DNA from: Parcubacteria group bacterium GW2011_GWA2_40_23
Lineage (GTDB): Bacteria > Patescibacteriota > Patescibacteriia > UBA11705 > JABHMO01
Length of the DNA: 46,559 nt
NCBI GenBank assembly: GCA_000996245.1
Contig: LBYP01000012.1
Coordinates: forward strand, 1-46,559
Reading direction: 5' to 3'
Shown: positions 1-8,764 of the stretch, piece by piece
How positions within the stretch are numbered: position 1 is the stretch's first letter
How the letters are laid out: each line of letters starts with the position of its first letter
The notes under the pieces: model-generated
Seen by the model: only the letters and a program-made list of their open reading frames with translations
What the model was told of the DNA's origin: nothing
Databases searched by the model: none
Program-made: the position numbers and the translations under genes

Positions 1-137
1 AATCATCATATATTTGTTTGGACAGGTATTTATTAAATGTTTTTGTCACCATAGCTTTAGAAGGTTATTTATTACCACCCTATTATATCATATTTTGGCT
101 AAATTTAGTATAGTTTATCAACAATCTCTAATCACAC

Positions 138-166
138 TTGCACAAATTCATGTCTTATGGTATATT
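138..166 (+). promoter_or_regulatory. Promoter of first GC-rich cassette
   Basis: The -35 TTGCAC (138-143) and -10 TATATT (161-166) are separated by exactly 17 bp, with TGG immediately before the -10 (extended -10). It faces the small GC-rich gene beginning at 208, and its layout matches the promoters of the other GC-rich cassettes in the window. Confidence 0.7.
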
Positions 167-207
167 AATTTGTTCCCAAGTGCCCCAACCCGAACATGGA
201 GGAACCC

Positions 208-513
208 ATGGAAAACGTCTGGCTTGCTCTCTGTACTGTTCTCCTCGGCGGCATCCTCGCGATTCCTCTCATCTGGTTCCAAGAATACAAGGTGAGAGAG
301 TACAACAAGACCAAGTTCAACCTCCTTGTCATCGTGCCTGTCACGTTGCTCGTCATGTATGCCCCGAGCTTCATTGTCCAATATCTCATGGATCTGCCTC
401 GACCGATCCCCTTCGGAGTCGCAGTGTCATTTCTTAGCTTCGTCATGATCGACATGTCCCTCTACTACCTCGGAAAACGCAGCTACCACAAGCGCGTAGC
501 TCAGAAGCACTGA
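208..513 (+). CDS. Small GC-rich membrane protein (three predicted spans)
   Basis: This encodes a 101-residue protein of unrecognised family with three hydrophobic stretches (about residues 4-23, 39-58 and 68-88) and a basic tail (KRSYHKRVAQKH), so it is probably an inner-membrane protein. An in-frame ATG at 196 is rejected as start because the GGAGG ribosome-binding site at 198-202 overlaps it; the ATG at 208 lies 5 nt downstream of GGAGG. Codons are rich in G and C at third positions, unlike the AT-rich neighbours. It stands alone with its own promoter and terminator, and is the first of the dispersed GC-rich cassettes. Membrane location is inferred from hydropathy; no function is proposed. 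Confidence 0.75.
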   Translation: MENVWLALCTVLLGGILAIPLIWFQEYKVREYNKTKFNLLVIVPVTLLVMYAPSFIVQYLMDLPRPIPFGVAVSFLSFVMIDMSLYYLGKRSYHKRVAQKH

Positions 514-520
514 CCCAACT

Positions 521-553
521 GCGCCCGTCACTCATCTGACTGGGCGCTCTTTA
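521..553 (+). terminator. Rho-independent terminator of the 208-513 gene
   Basis: GCGCCC at 521-526 pairs with GGGCGC at 542-547, extended inward by GTCA/TGAC, and is followed by a T-rich tail. The loop contains CTCATCTG, which also appears in the terminator loops of the cassettes at 42-46 kb. Confidence 0.8.
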
Positions 554-626
554 TTTACCATGATTTACCATGATTACTTACTATGATTAACATGATTTCG
601 AATATGATTGCTATGATTACAAATAG
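551..626. repeat. Degenerate ATGATTA(C) short tandem repeats
   Basis: Just after the cassette terminator lies a run of imperfect ATGATT-containing units (ATGATTTACC, ATGATTAACATGATT and similar). A related run occurs at 11485-11524 immediately after the terminator of another GC-rich cassette. It has no coding potential. The remaining gene-free sequence up to 786 is AT-rich, with a hairpin at 631-661. Confidence 0.6.
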
Positions 627-630
627 TTAC

Positions 631-661
631 AAAAAGCAGAGAAATTACTTTCCTGCTTTTT
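631..661 (-). terminator. Terminator downstream of TPM gene (possibly bidirectional)
   Basis: AAAAAGCAG (631-639) and CTGCTTTTT (653-661) form a hairpin with A and T tracts on the two sides, so it could terminate transcription from either direction. It lies 125 bp past the end of the minus-strand TPM gene. Confidence 0.65.
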
Positions 662-786
662 CGTTATTCTATATTCGTTATTCTTTATTCAATATTCTAA
701 ATTCTTTTACTTAATTCTTGTTATTCAGTGTCAAGTCAAAACAAGAATTAAGGTTAAGGCAAAGATTAAGAATTGAGGAATTTAAA

Positions 787-1683
787 TTACCAACTACTCG
801 ACGACCCACCGCCACCAGAACCGCCACCACCAAAGCCCCCTCCTCCGCCACCACCGCCACCAAAGCCTCCCCAAAAACCACCTTTACCACCGCCTTTCTT
901 TTTAAACCAATCAAGACGTGACGCTCCATAGTCCATGAACAGCCCAGCGAGCAAGCCAATCAATGCTGGTAACAAAGCGGAGATTATAAACCCAGTCAAA
1001 AACCAAGCAATCATAAAGGCTCCAGCACCACCAATTAAACCACCCAACCAAAATGATTTTGTTTTTCCTAGTGCGTAAAAAACTAAACGCCAAACAGCCA
1101 TCAAAATAAAAAAGAAAATAACTCCTAAAGTTTCCCAAGCGCTACCGCTATATCTACCAGAAGTTGCTTGAGTTGTCTGGGGGACATCAACTATTTCTCC
1201 TTTAATTGTCGCCTCGATTGCCTGTGTGGCCAACAAAATCCCTTTACTGTAATCACCTTCTTTAAAATATGGGCGCGCAATATTATCTAGAATTCCGCGA
1301 GACTGCAAATCTGTTAAGGCTCCTTCCAACCCATAGCCAACCTCAATACGCATTTGCCTATCGTCGACGGCTACGAGAAAAAGAACTCCATTGTCAGCGC
1401 CTTGTTTACCAATGCCCCACTCTTTAAAAAGGTCATTGGCGTAATTCTCGACTGTGTCATCGTCTAAAGTTTTAATGGTGACAACTGCAATTTCGTGTGT
1501 TGTTGTTTGCTCGAATGATTGAATCTCAGCTTCAAGATTTGTTTTTGTTGTTGAATCAATAACATTCGCAAAATCATTCACAAAGCCATTCGGTTGGCCA
1601 GGAGAACTATATGCAAAAACAACTTGAGCGACAATCAAAAAAGCAAAAAAGCAAAAAAACAAAAAGCTTACTTTGCGGAACAT
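787..1683 (-). CDS. TPM-domain (YgcG family) secreted/membrane protein
   Basis: The product of about 298 residues has an N-terminal signal peptide (MFRKVSFLFFCFFAFLIVAQ), then a TPM domain at about 28-165 with the family signatures GFVNDFANVID, NGVLFLVAVDDRQMRIEVGYGLEG and RPYFKEGDYSKG. Two hydrophobic segments follow (about 185-205 and 215-250), and it ends in a long Gly-rich tail closing with SSSSW. Proteins of this family are envelope-associated and often encoded next to LemA, as here; no activity is established for this one. The ATG at 1683 is preferred because it gives a normal signal peptide just after the lemA stop; an alternative in-frame ATG at 1698 would overlap lemA. No clear ribosome-binding site is visible, as is usual for native genes here. 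Confidence 0.9.
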   Translation of the reverse strand: MFRKVSFLFFCFFAFLIVAQVVFAYSSPGQPNGFVNDFANVIDSTTKTNLEAEIQSFEQTTTHEIAVVTIKTLDDDTVENYANDLFKEWGIGKQGADNGVLFLVAVDDRQMRIEVGYGLEGALTDLQSRGILDNIARPYFKEGDYSKGILLATQAIEATIKGEIVDVPQTTQATSGRYSGSAWETLGVIFFFILMAVWRLVFYALGKTKSFWLGGLIGGAGAFMIAWFLTGFIISALLPALIGLLAGLFMDYGASRLDWFKKKGGGKGGFWGGFGGGGGGGGGFGGGGSGGGGSSSSW

Positions 1684-1684
1684 A

Positions 1685-2263
1685 TTACTTAGTAACATTT
1701 AAATCAACAGTTGGAGCTTTTTCTGAACCTTCAACTGCTTCGAAGAAGTTACGAACATCAAAACCAAAAACCTTAGCTAAAATATTTGATGGAAATGTTT
1801 TGATCTTAACATTGTACAATTTAACAATATCATTGAAACGTTTTCTTTCGACGCTGATTCTGTTTTCTGTACCTTCTAACTGAACCATTAAAGCCTGAAC
1901 AGTTTCATTTGACTTTAACACTGGATAATTTTCCATGATCACTAATAAACGAGCTAAGGCTGATTCCACTTGAGTGGCGGCGCCAACCTTATCATTGACT
2001 GTTGTAGCTCCAGCATACTTAGTTCGAGCATCAGCAATATCACCAAAAACTGTTTGTTCTTGAGTTAAAACACCTTTAACGCTGGCAACCAAATTTGGAA
2101 TTAAATCAAAACGACGTTGATATTGAGTCTCAACTTGAGCCCATTGATTATCAACACTTTCATTTAAATTGATGACTGAATTGTAAAAACCAACCACCCA
2201 CAACACCACGATGACGATGACCGCAATAAGAGCGATCCACCACCAGTTTTTTTTGTTAAACAT
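1685..2263 (-). CDS. lemA: LemA family membrane protein
   Basis: The 192-residue protein has an N-terminal membrane anchor (about residues 9-29) followed by the coiled LemA domain. Family hallmarks are visible: NLNESVDNQWAQVETQYQRR, RFDLIPNLVASVKG, and the ARLLVIMENYPVLKSNE block. Length is normal for the family (about 185-200). LemA proteins are anchored at the membrane with a long helical domain; their biochemical role is unsettled. It is directly upstream of, and probably co-transcribed with, the TPM-domain gene, a recurrent pairing in bacteria. Confidence 0.95.
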   Translation of the reverse strand: MFNKKNWWWIALIAVIVIVVLWVVGFYNSVINLNESVDNQWAQVETQYQRRFDLIPNLVASVKGVLTQEQTVFGDIADARTKYAGATTVNDKVGAATQVESALARLLVIMENYPVLKSNETVQALMVQLEGTENRISVERKRFNDIVKLYNVKIKTFPSNILAKVFGFDVRNFFEAVEGSEKAPTVDLNVTK

Positions 2264-2343
2264 AGTTTTGATTACTAATTATTTATTTTTTGCTTGCCAT
2301 ATAGTCAGTGGAACTGTACTTTATGGCTAAAATTACACGATAC

Positions 2344-2372
2344 TTGACAAAATATAATTATAATGCTATACT
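2344..2372 (+). promoter_or_regulatory. Promoter of the 2416-3303 cassette
   Basis: A consensus -35 TTGACA (2344-2349) and -10 TATACT (2367-2372) are 17 bp apart with a TGC extended -10. The ribosome-binding site GAGGA (2406-2410) sits 5 nt before the ATG. Confidence 0.85.
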
Positions 2373-2415
2373 TTTTTGTTCTAGTTCTGGATAGAAAACA
2401 ACCTCGAGGAAGTTC

Positions 2416-3303
2416 ATGGCTCACAAGAAGAATCAACAGTTCAACGTGAACCCGGGTGACGTGGTGGTGCTGAACTTCGAACATCGACATGTCGGTGGTA
2501 TCGAGACAGTCACTGTTCTGACCGTGACCAAGCGCTTCGGCGGAATGGGAGACCTGATCAGCTACATCGACCCCACGAGTGGCGAAGAGCGCCACTGCGA
2601 CGCCAAGTTCGTGACCATGGTCACCTTCCGCGCCACGCAGACGAGCCTGCCGAACCGCTTTCGCGACAACCGCCGCCGCTACCCTGACCAGAACGACCCC
2701 TTACGTCCACAACGCGGAGTTCTCGCCGGCACCCTGGAAGGACTGGTCTCGTACTGCCTGGCCAAGCTGCCCTTCGCACTGGAACACCCGGTGCACGAAG
2801 ATCGCATGAAGGCGCTCTACCTGAAGCAGCGTCCGGGCCAGATCATGGTCAACTGGGACTGCGTGTACACCGTGCATGAGAAGGTCTTCCAGGCCTGGGT
2901 CCGCGCCAACGCCAGAAAGATCTGCGCCACGCGCCAGGAAGCAGACGCCCAGCAGCGCGAAGACGACGCTGCATGGGAAGCTGACTGCCAGGCCGACTAC
3001 GAAGCCGACATGGATCGCGAACTCAGCGAAGCATTGCCTGAGCCGCAGGAAGATCCGGTCGACTACGGCAACCCCATCGACGATGACGACCCTGCCTACC
3101 TCGACGATTACGGCCCGCTCGATGCCGACGACTTGCAGGCCATCCGCATCCACGAGAGCGAGAGTGGAATCCATCCGTCATCCACACCTGCTTCCGAGCC
3201 CAAGCCCTTTATCGACCCCAAGGTTGCTATCGACCTCAAGATCGCTTCGGTCGAAGGCGCCTACTCGGCCTACCTCGACGAAGATGGCTGTTCCGGGCGC
3301 TGA
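2416..3303 (+). CDS. GC-rich hypothetical protein with acidic C-terminal half
   Basis: This 295-residue protein has no family I recognise. Residues 1-75 look like a small basic beta-rich unit (NVNPGDVVVLNFEHRHVGG); the middle (about 95-160) is probably globular and Trp-containing; from about 165 the sequence is strongly acidic and low in complexity (Asp/Glu-Ala-Asp runs, PIDDDDPAYLDDYG). There is no signal peptide or membrane segment, so it is the one cassette product predicted to be cytoplasmic. Codon choice is GC-rich throughout, unlike lemA on one side and the glycyl-tRNA synthetase gene on the other. Start at 2416 is fixed by a GAGGA site 5 nt upstream. Its strand opposes the native genes around it. 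Confidence 0.75.
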   Translation: MAHKKNQQFNVNPGDVVVLNFEHRHVGGIETVTVLTVTKRFGGMGDLISYIDPTSGEERHCDAKFVTMVTFRATQTSLPNRFRDNRRRYPDQNDPLRPQRGVLAGTLEGLVSYCLAKLPFALEHPVHEDRMKALYLKQRPGQIMVNWDCVYTVHEKVFQAWVRANARKICATRQEADAQQREDDAAWEADCQADYEADMDRELSEALPEPQEDPVDYGNPIDDDDPAYLDDYGPLDADDLQAIRIHESESGIHPSSTPASEPKPFIDPKVAIDLKIASVEGAYSAYLDEDGCSGR

Positions 3304-3327
3304 TCACCCACAGCTCCTGATCGAACC

Positions 3328-3363
3328 ACTGCCCCTAGCCTCACAGCGAAGGGCAGTTTTTTA
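3328..3363 (+). terminator. Terminator of the 2416-3303 cassette
   Basis: ACTGCCC (3328-3334) pairs with GGGCAGT (3351-3357) around a 16-nt loop, followed by TTTTTT. Confidence 0.8.
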
Positions 3364-3408
3364 TACTACTAATTACGAATCTGCTACTAATTTACGAATA
3401 GTGACAAA
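3364..3408. repeat. Intergenic TACTAATTACGAAT-type repeat
   Basis: Overlapping TACTAATTACGAATCTGC and TACTAATTTACGAATAGT words occur here. Closely similar tracts lie at 5365-5470, 18711-18760 and 29508-29600, always in gaps between native genes. It is a short interspersed repeat built from ATTCGTA/TACGAAT and ATTAGTA/TACTAAT words; no function is evident. Confidence 0.6.
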
Positions 3409-4794
3409 TTACTTAATTTGTTCAGTGAAATAAGTCACTAAATCCTCGATCTTAATTCGTTTTTGTTCCATTGAGTCACGCTCGCGGACAGTAACAGTAT
3501 TATCTTTTTCAATAGTATCAAAGTCGACTGTGACGCAGAACGGTGTACCAATTTCATCTTGGCGACGGTAACGTTTTCCCACATTACCATTATCATCAAA
3601 CTCCACGCGCCAAGTCTTTCTCAGTTCTTCATAAATGCCATGAGCTTTCGCTACTAGTTCCGGCTTATTTTTCATCAATGGGAAAACAGCAATCTTGATT
3701 GGTGCTAATTGTGGTGAAAAACGCAAAACGATACGTTCGTCCTCGCCATTCTTTTCCTCATCATAAGCATCACAAATAGCAGCGAGCATAATTCGAGTAA
3801 CACCAACTGAAGTTTCAACTATATGCGGCACATAACGTTCATTTGTCATTGGATCCAAATAACTTAAATCCTGTTTGCTAAATTTGGCGTGCTGGGTTAA
3901 ATCATAATCACTGCGAGCATGAACACCTTCCAATTCCTTAAAACCAAACGGAAAATTATACTCAATGTCATAAGCTTCCTTGGCATAGAAAACTAAATGC
4001 TCGTGCTTATGCCACTTTAAATTTTCCTCTTTGATACCTAAATCCAAATAGAATTTCCAACGTCGCGCCTTCCACTGCTCATAATGTTCCATATCCTCGC
4101 CCGGTTTCACAAAATATTGCATTTCCATTTGTTCAAACTCACGAGTTCTAAAAATAAATTGACGCGCCGTGATTTCATTACGAAAAGCCTTTCCGATCTG
4201 AGCGATACCAAAAGGGACTTTGACACGAGCACTATCCAATACATTTTTAAAGTTGATGTAAATCCCCTGGCAAGTCTCACCTCTCAAATAAACCGGATCC
4301 TTGGTCCAATCGCTCGTAAAATTACCCAGATTTGATTGCACCAATAAATTAAACTTCACCACATCAGTCCAATCTGACTTACCACAGCTGGGGCATTTTA
4401 CCTTATCTTTATTCTCACCGAACAATTTATTAATTTCTTCTTCGCTCATTTTTTCATCAGCAAAAACATTAATATCTTCCAACAGATGATCCACCCTGGA
4501 ACGTGTATGACATTTTTTACATTCAGCTAAGGGATCTGCAAAACCACTCACGTGGCCACTCGCCTCCCAAACCTTTGGATGCATAAAAATGGCTGAATCC
4601 AAACCAACAATATTTTCATTTTCTTGAACCATGTTCTTCCACCAAGCTTTTTTAATATTATTGGCCAGTTCAACTCCATAAGGTCCCAAATCATAAATGG
4701 CTGCAAAACCACCATAAATTTCCGAAGACGGAAAAACAAAACCACGTCGCTTGCACAACCCAACAATCTTCTCCATTTTTTGCTCTATAGCCAT
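3409..4794 (-). CDS. glyS: Glycyl-tRNA synthetase (dimeric, class II)
   Basis: The enzyme attaches glycine to tRNA-Gly with ATP in the cytoplasm. The 461-residue product is of the single-chain alpha2 type rather than the alpha/beta type. Visible: the N-terminal motif CKRRGFVFPSSEIYGG, class II motif 2 (GKAFRNEITARQ then RTREFEQMEMQYF), motif 3 near ETSVGVTRIML, and an anticodon-binding domain from about residue 355. An insert carries two zinc-type cysteine pairs, CKKC (about 92-95) and CPSC (about 135-138). The gene follows frr by 4 nt and is probably co-transcribed with it. No Shine-Dalgarno site and no T-box leader were seen. Confidence 0.97.
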   Translation of the reverse strand: MAIEQKMEKIVGLCKRRGFVFPSSEIYGGFAAIYDLGPYGVELANNIKKAWWKNMVQENENIVGLDSAIFMHPKVWEASGHVSGFADPLAECKKCHTRSRVDHLLEDINVFADEKMSEEEINKLFGENKDKVKCPSCGKSDWTDVVKFNLLVQSNLGNFTSDWTKDPVYLRGETCQGIYINFKNVLDSARVKVPFGIAQIGKAFRNEITARQFIFRTREFEQMEMQYFVKPGEDMEHYEQWKARRWKFYLDLGIKEENLKWHKHEHLVFYAKEAYDIEYNFPFGFKELEGVHARSDYDLTQHAKFSKQDLSYLDPMTNERYVPHIVETSVGVTRIMLAAICDAYDEEKNGEDERIVLRFSPQLAPIKIAVFPLMKNKPELVAKAHGIYEELRKTWRVEFDDNGNVGKRYRRQDEIGTPFCVTVDFDTIEKDNTVTVRERDSMEQKRIKIEDLVTYFTEQIK

Positions 4795-4798
4795 AAAT

Positions 4799-5356
4799 TT
4801 ATACGGTCAAAATTTCTTGTTCTTTTTTATCAGCTAATTCTTGTAACATTTTATTTATTTCACTCACCTTTTTCTCGAGAGCATCAACATAATCGTAACG
4901 ATCATCTTCTGTTATGGAGCTACCTTTTTCAGCATTAACAATTTCTTCTTTGACTTTTTCACGGATAGAACGCACAGCTATTTTCGCTTCTTCTAATTTT
5001 TCATTCATCATCTTAACTAATTGCTTTCTGTTTTCTTCTGTCATTTGAGGCACTGTGACACGTACCAAGTTTGAATCAACTCTGAGGCCAACACCCAAAT
5101 CTGCATAGGTTAAAGCTTTTTCTATTTCTTTCAACAAATTCTTATCCCATGGTTCAATCGTCAAAGAGCGCGCTTCTGGCACACCAACAGAACCTAATTG
5201 TTTAATTGGAGTTTTAACTCCATAGGCGTCTACCAAAATGTCTTCAACCATACCAGGGTTAGCGCGACCGGTACGTAAATTTGAAAGTTCTTTTTTGTAA
5301 TGTTCCATGGCACCATCAAAGTCTTTTTGATACTTGTCGATAAATTCATTACTCAT
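4799..5356 (-). CDS. frr: Ribosome recycling factor
   Basis: The 185-residue protein matches the family length exactly and carries typical segments: the helical-domain start with HYKKELSNLRTGRANPGMVEDI, the beta-domain VKTPIKQLGSVGVPEARSLTIEPWD, and the helical PQMTEENRKQLVKMMNEKLEEAK. With EF-G it splits post-termination ribosomes into subunits. It is the first gene of a two-gene unit with the glycyl-tRNA synthetase gene. The 118 bp upstream contain ATTCGTAA-type repeats and no ribosome-binding site. Confidence 0.97.
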   Translation of the reverse strand: MSNEFIDKYQKDFDGAMEHYKKELSNLRTGRANPGMVEDILVDAYGVKTPIKQLGSVGVPEARSLTIEPWDKNLLKEIEKALTYADLGVGLRVDSNLVRVTVPQMTEENRKQLVKMMNEKLEEAKIAVRSIREKVKEEIVNAEKGSSITEDDRYDYVDALEKKVSEINKMLQELADKKEQEILTV

Positions 5357-5364
5357 ATAATTTA

Positions 5365-5470
5365 GATTTATTACTTACGAATAACACTTTTATATTGATG
5401 TTACGAATTATCTTTTGGATCTGAATAGTAATTCGTAAAATCCTTATCATGAAACCATTCGTAACTTTTA
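5365..5470. repeat. ATTCGTAA/TTACGAAT repeat tract upstream of frr
   Basis: Four copies of the ATTCGTAA word or its complement lie in the gap before frr, related to tracts at 3364, 18711 and 29508. I see no clear promoter inside it. Confidence 0.5.
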
Positions 5471-5474
5471 TTTA

Positions 5475-6545
5475 TTATTGTTCTACTGGTAAAAATACGC
5501 CCATATATACTTTTGCATTATCTTTGGGATGAACCACCAACTCACGTGAGATCCTCGTGGTGGGCATATTCTTGACGATCCAATTTGTGCCACCATCTAA
5601 AGTTTTGTACAAAGCCTTGTCTGTGGCGTAATAAATGTTATTAGCATTTTTTGGATCAATAGCAATAGTATAAATTTGTTCTTCCCCTGGTTTTGATAAA
5701 ATATCTAAACCCTTCCAAGTTAACCCACCATCTAAACTACGCAACATTCCAAACTTACTAGCATAGAGAACTAAATTTTGGCTACCAGGCGAGACAACAT
5801 AATCATAATATGTTACAGCGCCAGAATAATCCTTCATACCATCATTTAAATAATTCCATATTTCACCTCTGTTATCTGTTTTATACATCCCGCTATCAAT
5901 AACACCCACAAAAACCTTACGACTATCAAACGGATCTACCGTAATTTTTCGAACACGACTGGGGAAGGTCTTAATAGGTGTCCAACTTTCACCAAAATTG
6001 CCGCTCAGATTCAAGGTCCCATCAGACAAACCAATCCAAACATTTTTGGAATCAAACCAATCAACATCAACTGCGGAGACATATTTACTGGCATTATCTG
6101 TAAAGAAAATTTCTTTCCAAGTTCTTAAACAATCATCACTACGATAAAGCTTAGTACCCACAGCAGCATAACTACGACATTTATTTGTCGGGTCAACTAC
6201 AAAATCACGGATAAACGAAGTGGCCCCTAAACCGGCAACAGGGATCCAACCAGCACCAGCGTTATATGAATAATAAAGACCATTTTCTTGTGTGCCTAAA
6301 AACATATAATTTGAATCGCTTGGATCAAATTTTATGAAATAAGCGTTTACATTACCAATAGAACCTGGCGTTTCGCCTGGCGTCATAAGCTGTGAGCGAT
6401 GGCCCCACGTTTCCATACGATCGCCTGAAAGAAAAACACCACCCAAATTATTAGTGGCCACTGTTGGTTTTTTAACAGTAATACAGGCTGTCGCTCCCAT
6501 CATAACGCTGAGCATGAGCAACACAAGAAGTAACTTTTTAGTCAT
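5475..6545 (-). CDS. Lipoprotein with Asp-box (BNR/sialidase-like) repeats
   Basis: The 356-residue product begins with a lipoprotein signal (MTKKLLLVLLMLSVMMGATAC, lipobox GATAC), so it should be lipid-anchored outside the membrane. The rest is a beta-propeller-type array with recurring Asp-box turns of the S/T-x-D-x-G-x-T/S-W type: SDDCLRTW, SGNFGESW, TDNRGEIW, SLDGGLTW and TLDGGTNW, spaced roughly 40-55 residues apart. Such repeats occur in sialidases, sortilin-type and photosystem-assembly propellers; no catalytic sialidase residues can be recognised, so binding or scaffolding is more likely than hydrolysis. It is the last gene of the 10.9-5.5 kb operon, 7 nt after holB. Confidence 0.85.
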   Translation of the reverse strand: MTKKLLLVLLMLSVMMGATACITVKKPTVATNNLGGVFLSGDRMETWGHRSQLMTPGETPGSIGNVNAYFIKFDPSDSNYMFLGTQENGLYYSYNAGAGWIPVAGLGATSFIRDFVVDPTNKCRSYAAVGTKLYRSDDCLRTWKEIFFTDNASKYVSAVDVDWFDSKNVWIGLSDGTLNLSGNFGESWTPIKTFPSRVRKITVDPFDSRKVFVGVIDSGMYKTDNRGEIWNYLNDGMKDYSGAVTYYDYVVSPGSQNLVLYASKFGMLRSLDGGLTWKGLDILSKPGEEQIYTIAIDPKNANNIYYATDKALYKTLDGGTNWIVKNMPTTRISRELVVHPKDNAKVYMGVFLPVEQ

Positions 6546-6552
6546 ACTTTTA

Positions 6553-7614
6553 TTAGATATTTAAAAATAAATTTTCAAGTATTAAACGAGCGTTAACATT
6601 TTGTTTCAATTGAACCTTGGCTTGCTCGATCCGTTGGAGTAGTTTAGTTAGATCAAGATCCATTTTTTCTTTGACACTCTGTTGCATTACAGGAATTAGC
6701 TCTCTAAATGTAATTAGATCTAATTGTCCGGCTTGCACCAAGAGCAAATCTCGCAAAACGATTGAGAAAGAAGTTAATCCTTTAATTAAACTATCAATTG
6801 ATGGCTTGCCTTGAACAATCTTTTCAGCAGCTTTCAGTTTACCTTGATTATTCTGCGCTAACAACTCCAACCACTTTTCACTTTCAACCAGTTGTTCTTT
6901 AACAATGTCCTGATTCTCTAAATATTTCAAAGCAATAGTTGGTCGTCCCTGGGCTAAACTGGCTATTTCATCTGCCTGTGAACGAGCTAATCCCTTACTG
7001 ATTAAATAGGCTTCAATTTCTTTGCGTGTAACTGGCAAAAACTGCAAATTTTGCGAGCGCGACTGTATCGTTTCCAAAATTATTTCTCGTGCAGTGGTCA
7101 AAAGTATTAAAATTGTTTTCGGTGTTGGTTCTTCTAATGTTTTAAGTAACGCGTTACTCGCCTCCTTGGTCAAAGTTTCAGCTCCGCGAATAATCGCTAC
7201 TTTGTACGAATCGGAAAAAGAACGTTTATTTAATTTGTTCTGCAACTCTCGAACCTGATTAATTGTAATGTTCTGACGAAGTTCTTCTGTCTTTTCATTA
7301 ATTTCTCTTTCGACTAGATAGAACTCCGGGTAGATTCCGCGATCGAACTGCTGACAACTTTCGCAAGTGCCACAAGGTAATTTCGAAAGACTCGCAGAAT
7401 CAGTCAAGATGTTGCTCAATTTGTTATACTCAGCAAACGAAGCGCAAAAAACTGTTTTTGCTAAATACTTGGCCAGCGTAGTCTTACCCACCTTCTCTGG
7501 TCCGTAAAAAAGATAAGTTTGGGCTAGACGTCTCTCGACAACTCCAGCCTGCAAAAACTTCTTTATTTTTTCGTGGCCGATAAGCGGCCAAGCAAATTCA
7601 ACCTGTGCTGACAT
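6553..7614 (-). CDS. holB: DNA polymerase III delta' subunit (clamp-loader AAA+ ATPase)
   Basis: The 353-residue AAA+ protein has Walker A GPEKVGKT (about 38-45), a zinc module formed by C57 and CGTCESC (about 81-87), the HolB/DnaX-type KVAIIRGAETLTKEASNALLK region and the LLKTLEEP sensor-1 element. It is a clamp-loader subunit that helps place the sliding clamp on DNA. An intact Walker A and cysteine module are closer to DnaX/delta' hybrids than to E. coli HolB, which lacks a P-loop, so a DnaX-like role is possible. The gene sits mid-operon, 6 nt after a glycosyltransferase gene, an arrangement implying co-transcription but no functional link. Confidence 0.88.
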   Translation of the reverse strand: MSAQVEFAWPLIGHEKIKKFLQAGVVERRLAQTYLFYGPEKVGKTTLAKYLAKTVFCASFAEYNKLSNILTDSASLSKLPCGTCESCQQFDRGIYPEFYLVEREINEKTEELRQNITINQVRELQNKLNKRSFSDSYKVAIIRGAETLTKEASNALLKTLEEPTPKTILILLTTAREIILETIQSRSQNLQFLPVTRKEIEAYLISKGLARSQADEIASLAQGRPTIALKYLENQDIVKEQLVESEKWLELLAQNNQGKLKAAEKIVQGKPSIDSLIKGLTSFSIVLRDLLLVQAGQLDLITFRELIPVMQQSVKEKMDLDLTKLLQRIEQAKVQLKQNVNARLILENLFLNI

Positions 7615-7620
7615 ATCTAA

Positions 7621-8760
7621 TTATATTTTAGCAAAATTATTGGTACTTGTTAATATTTTTAAAGTTTCCTTAGCGCATTCTTCCCAAGAAAAATTCTGCG
7701 CCCATCGTAAACCCTTATGTTTAAGTGATTCTTGGACAGCCTCATTCAAAAGAACTTGTTCCATGCGGCTAACAATCTCATCCACTTTTTCTGGATTAAA
7801 CATTAAAGCCGCGTCTCCAGCGACTTCTGGCAAACTGGTTGTGTTTGAACAAATGACAGGACAGCCACACGCCATGGCTTCTATGACAGGGATACCAAAG
7901 CCTTCAAAAAGTGATGGAAAAATGAAGAGGTCCGCAGCATTATACAACACTGGCAACATCTCATCAGCGAGCCAACCAGTAAAAACAACATCTTTATCTA
8001 AATTATTTTGTTTAATAATCTCTTTAGCATTGTCCAATCCATTATCGATTCCCGGCGTTCCAACTAAAACTAATTTATGCTTATCATTAATATTTCTTTT
8101 TTTAAATTGAGCAAAAGCCTCCACTAAACGAACAATGTTCTTTTTGAGTTCTAACCTTCCGACAAAGAGAATAAATGGGAAATCGATGTTCAATTTGTCT
8201 TTGATAACAACTTTAGACTCAGGAATTATTTTATAATTGTTTTGATCGTAACCATTATAAACAATAGAAATTTTTTCTGCTGGAATATTATATGTTTTCA
8301 CTACATCATCTTTTGTATATTTAGAAACTGCAATAATTTTAGTGGCAAAAAGTTTTATGATTTGAATTATGAGTTTATGATAAAGTTTGTTCGCCCAATG
8401 ATACGCTTCCGGAATATGTTCGAAACCAATGTCGTGGATAGTCACGACTGATCGAGCGGGATTCAAAAGTGGGATGGTATGAGCAGGTACAAATAAAACA
8501 TCAGGAATATATTTACCGAATTTCATTTCCCAAGATAATCGCCCTATAGTCCACGAACGTGGGATGGGCCATTTCAATAAACATTCCTTAAAATTATCTG
8601 GACATTTAGCCAAATCGCCACGCAGCGGTTCGTTTGTATATAAAAAATAGTGGTTAACTCTATCCATCTTTTTCAGTTCTTCAATCAGATGATACGAGTA
8701 CCACTCTACGCCAGTCTTTTTTTCTTTATTTGCCCGCGAGGCATCTATGCCAATTTTCAT
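7621..8760 (-). CDS. Glycosyltransferase, GT4 family
   Basis: The 379-residue protein has the two-Rossmann GT-B layout. The N-terminal domain starts MKIGIDASRANKEKKTGVEW; the C-terminal domain has ILFVGRLELKKNIVRLVEAF, then the nucleotide-sugar signature ADLFIFPSLFEGFGIPVIEAMACGCPVI with the E-x7-E pair. These enzymes transfer a sugar from an activated nucleotide donor, here probably to a surface glycan or lipid at the cytoplasmic face of the membrane. The acceptor cannot be told from sequence. It is in the mreB operon, 4 nt from the preceding gene. Confidence 0.93.
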   Translation of the reverse strand: MKIGIDASRANKEKKTGVEWYSYHLIEELKKMDRVNHYFLYTNEPLRGDLAKCPDNFKECLLKWPIPRSWTIGRLSWEMKFGKYIPDVLFVPAHTIPLLNPARSVVTIHDIGFEHIPEAYHWANKLYHKLIIQIIKLFATKIIAVSKYTKDDVVKTYNIPAEKISIVYNGYDQNNYKIIPESKVVIKDKLNIDFPFILFVGRLELKKNIVRLVEAFAQFKKRNINDKHKLVLVGTPGIDNGLDNAKEIIKQNNLDKDVVFTGWLADEMLPVLYNAADLFIFPSLFEGFGIPVIEAMACGCPVICSNTTSLPEVAGDAALMFNPEKVDEIVSRMEQVLLNEAVQESLKHKGLRWAQNFSWEECAKETLKILTSTNNFAKI

Positions 8761-8764
8761 AAAT

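Noticed and set aside
1-3363. Chimeric assembly as explanation of GC-rich islands
   Set aside because: Islands are repeatedly bounded by AT-rich promoters and precise terminators inside intergenic gaps of native genes. Coverage data would still be needed to exclude it fully.
3304-3408. T-box or riboswitch controlling glycyl-tRNA synthetase
   Set aside because: The synthetase gene is on the minus strand behind frr with a 4-nt gap, leaving no leader; the other side holds only a cassette terminator and repeats.
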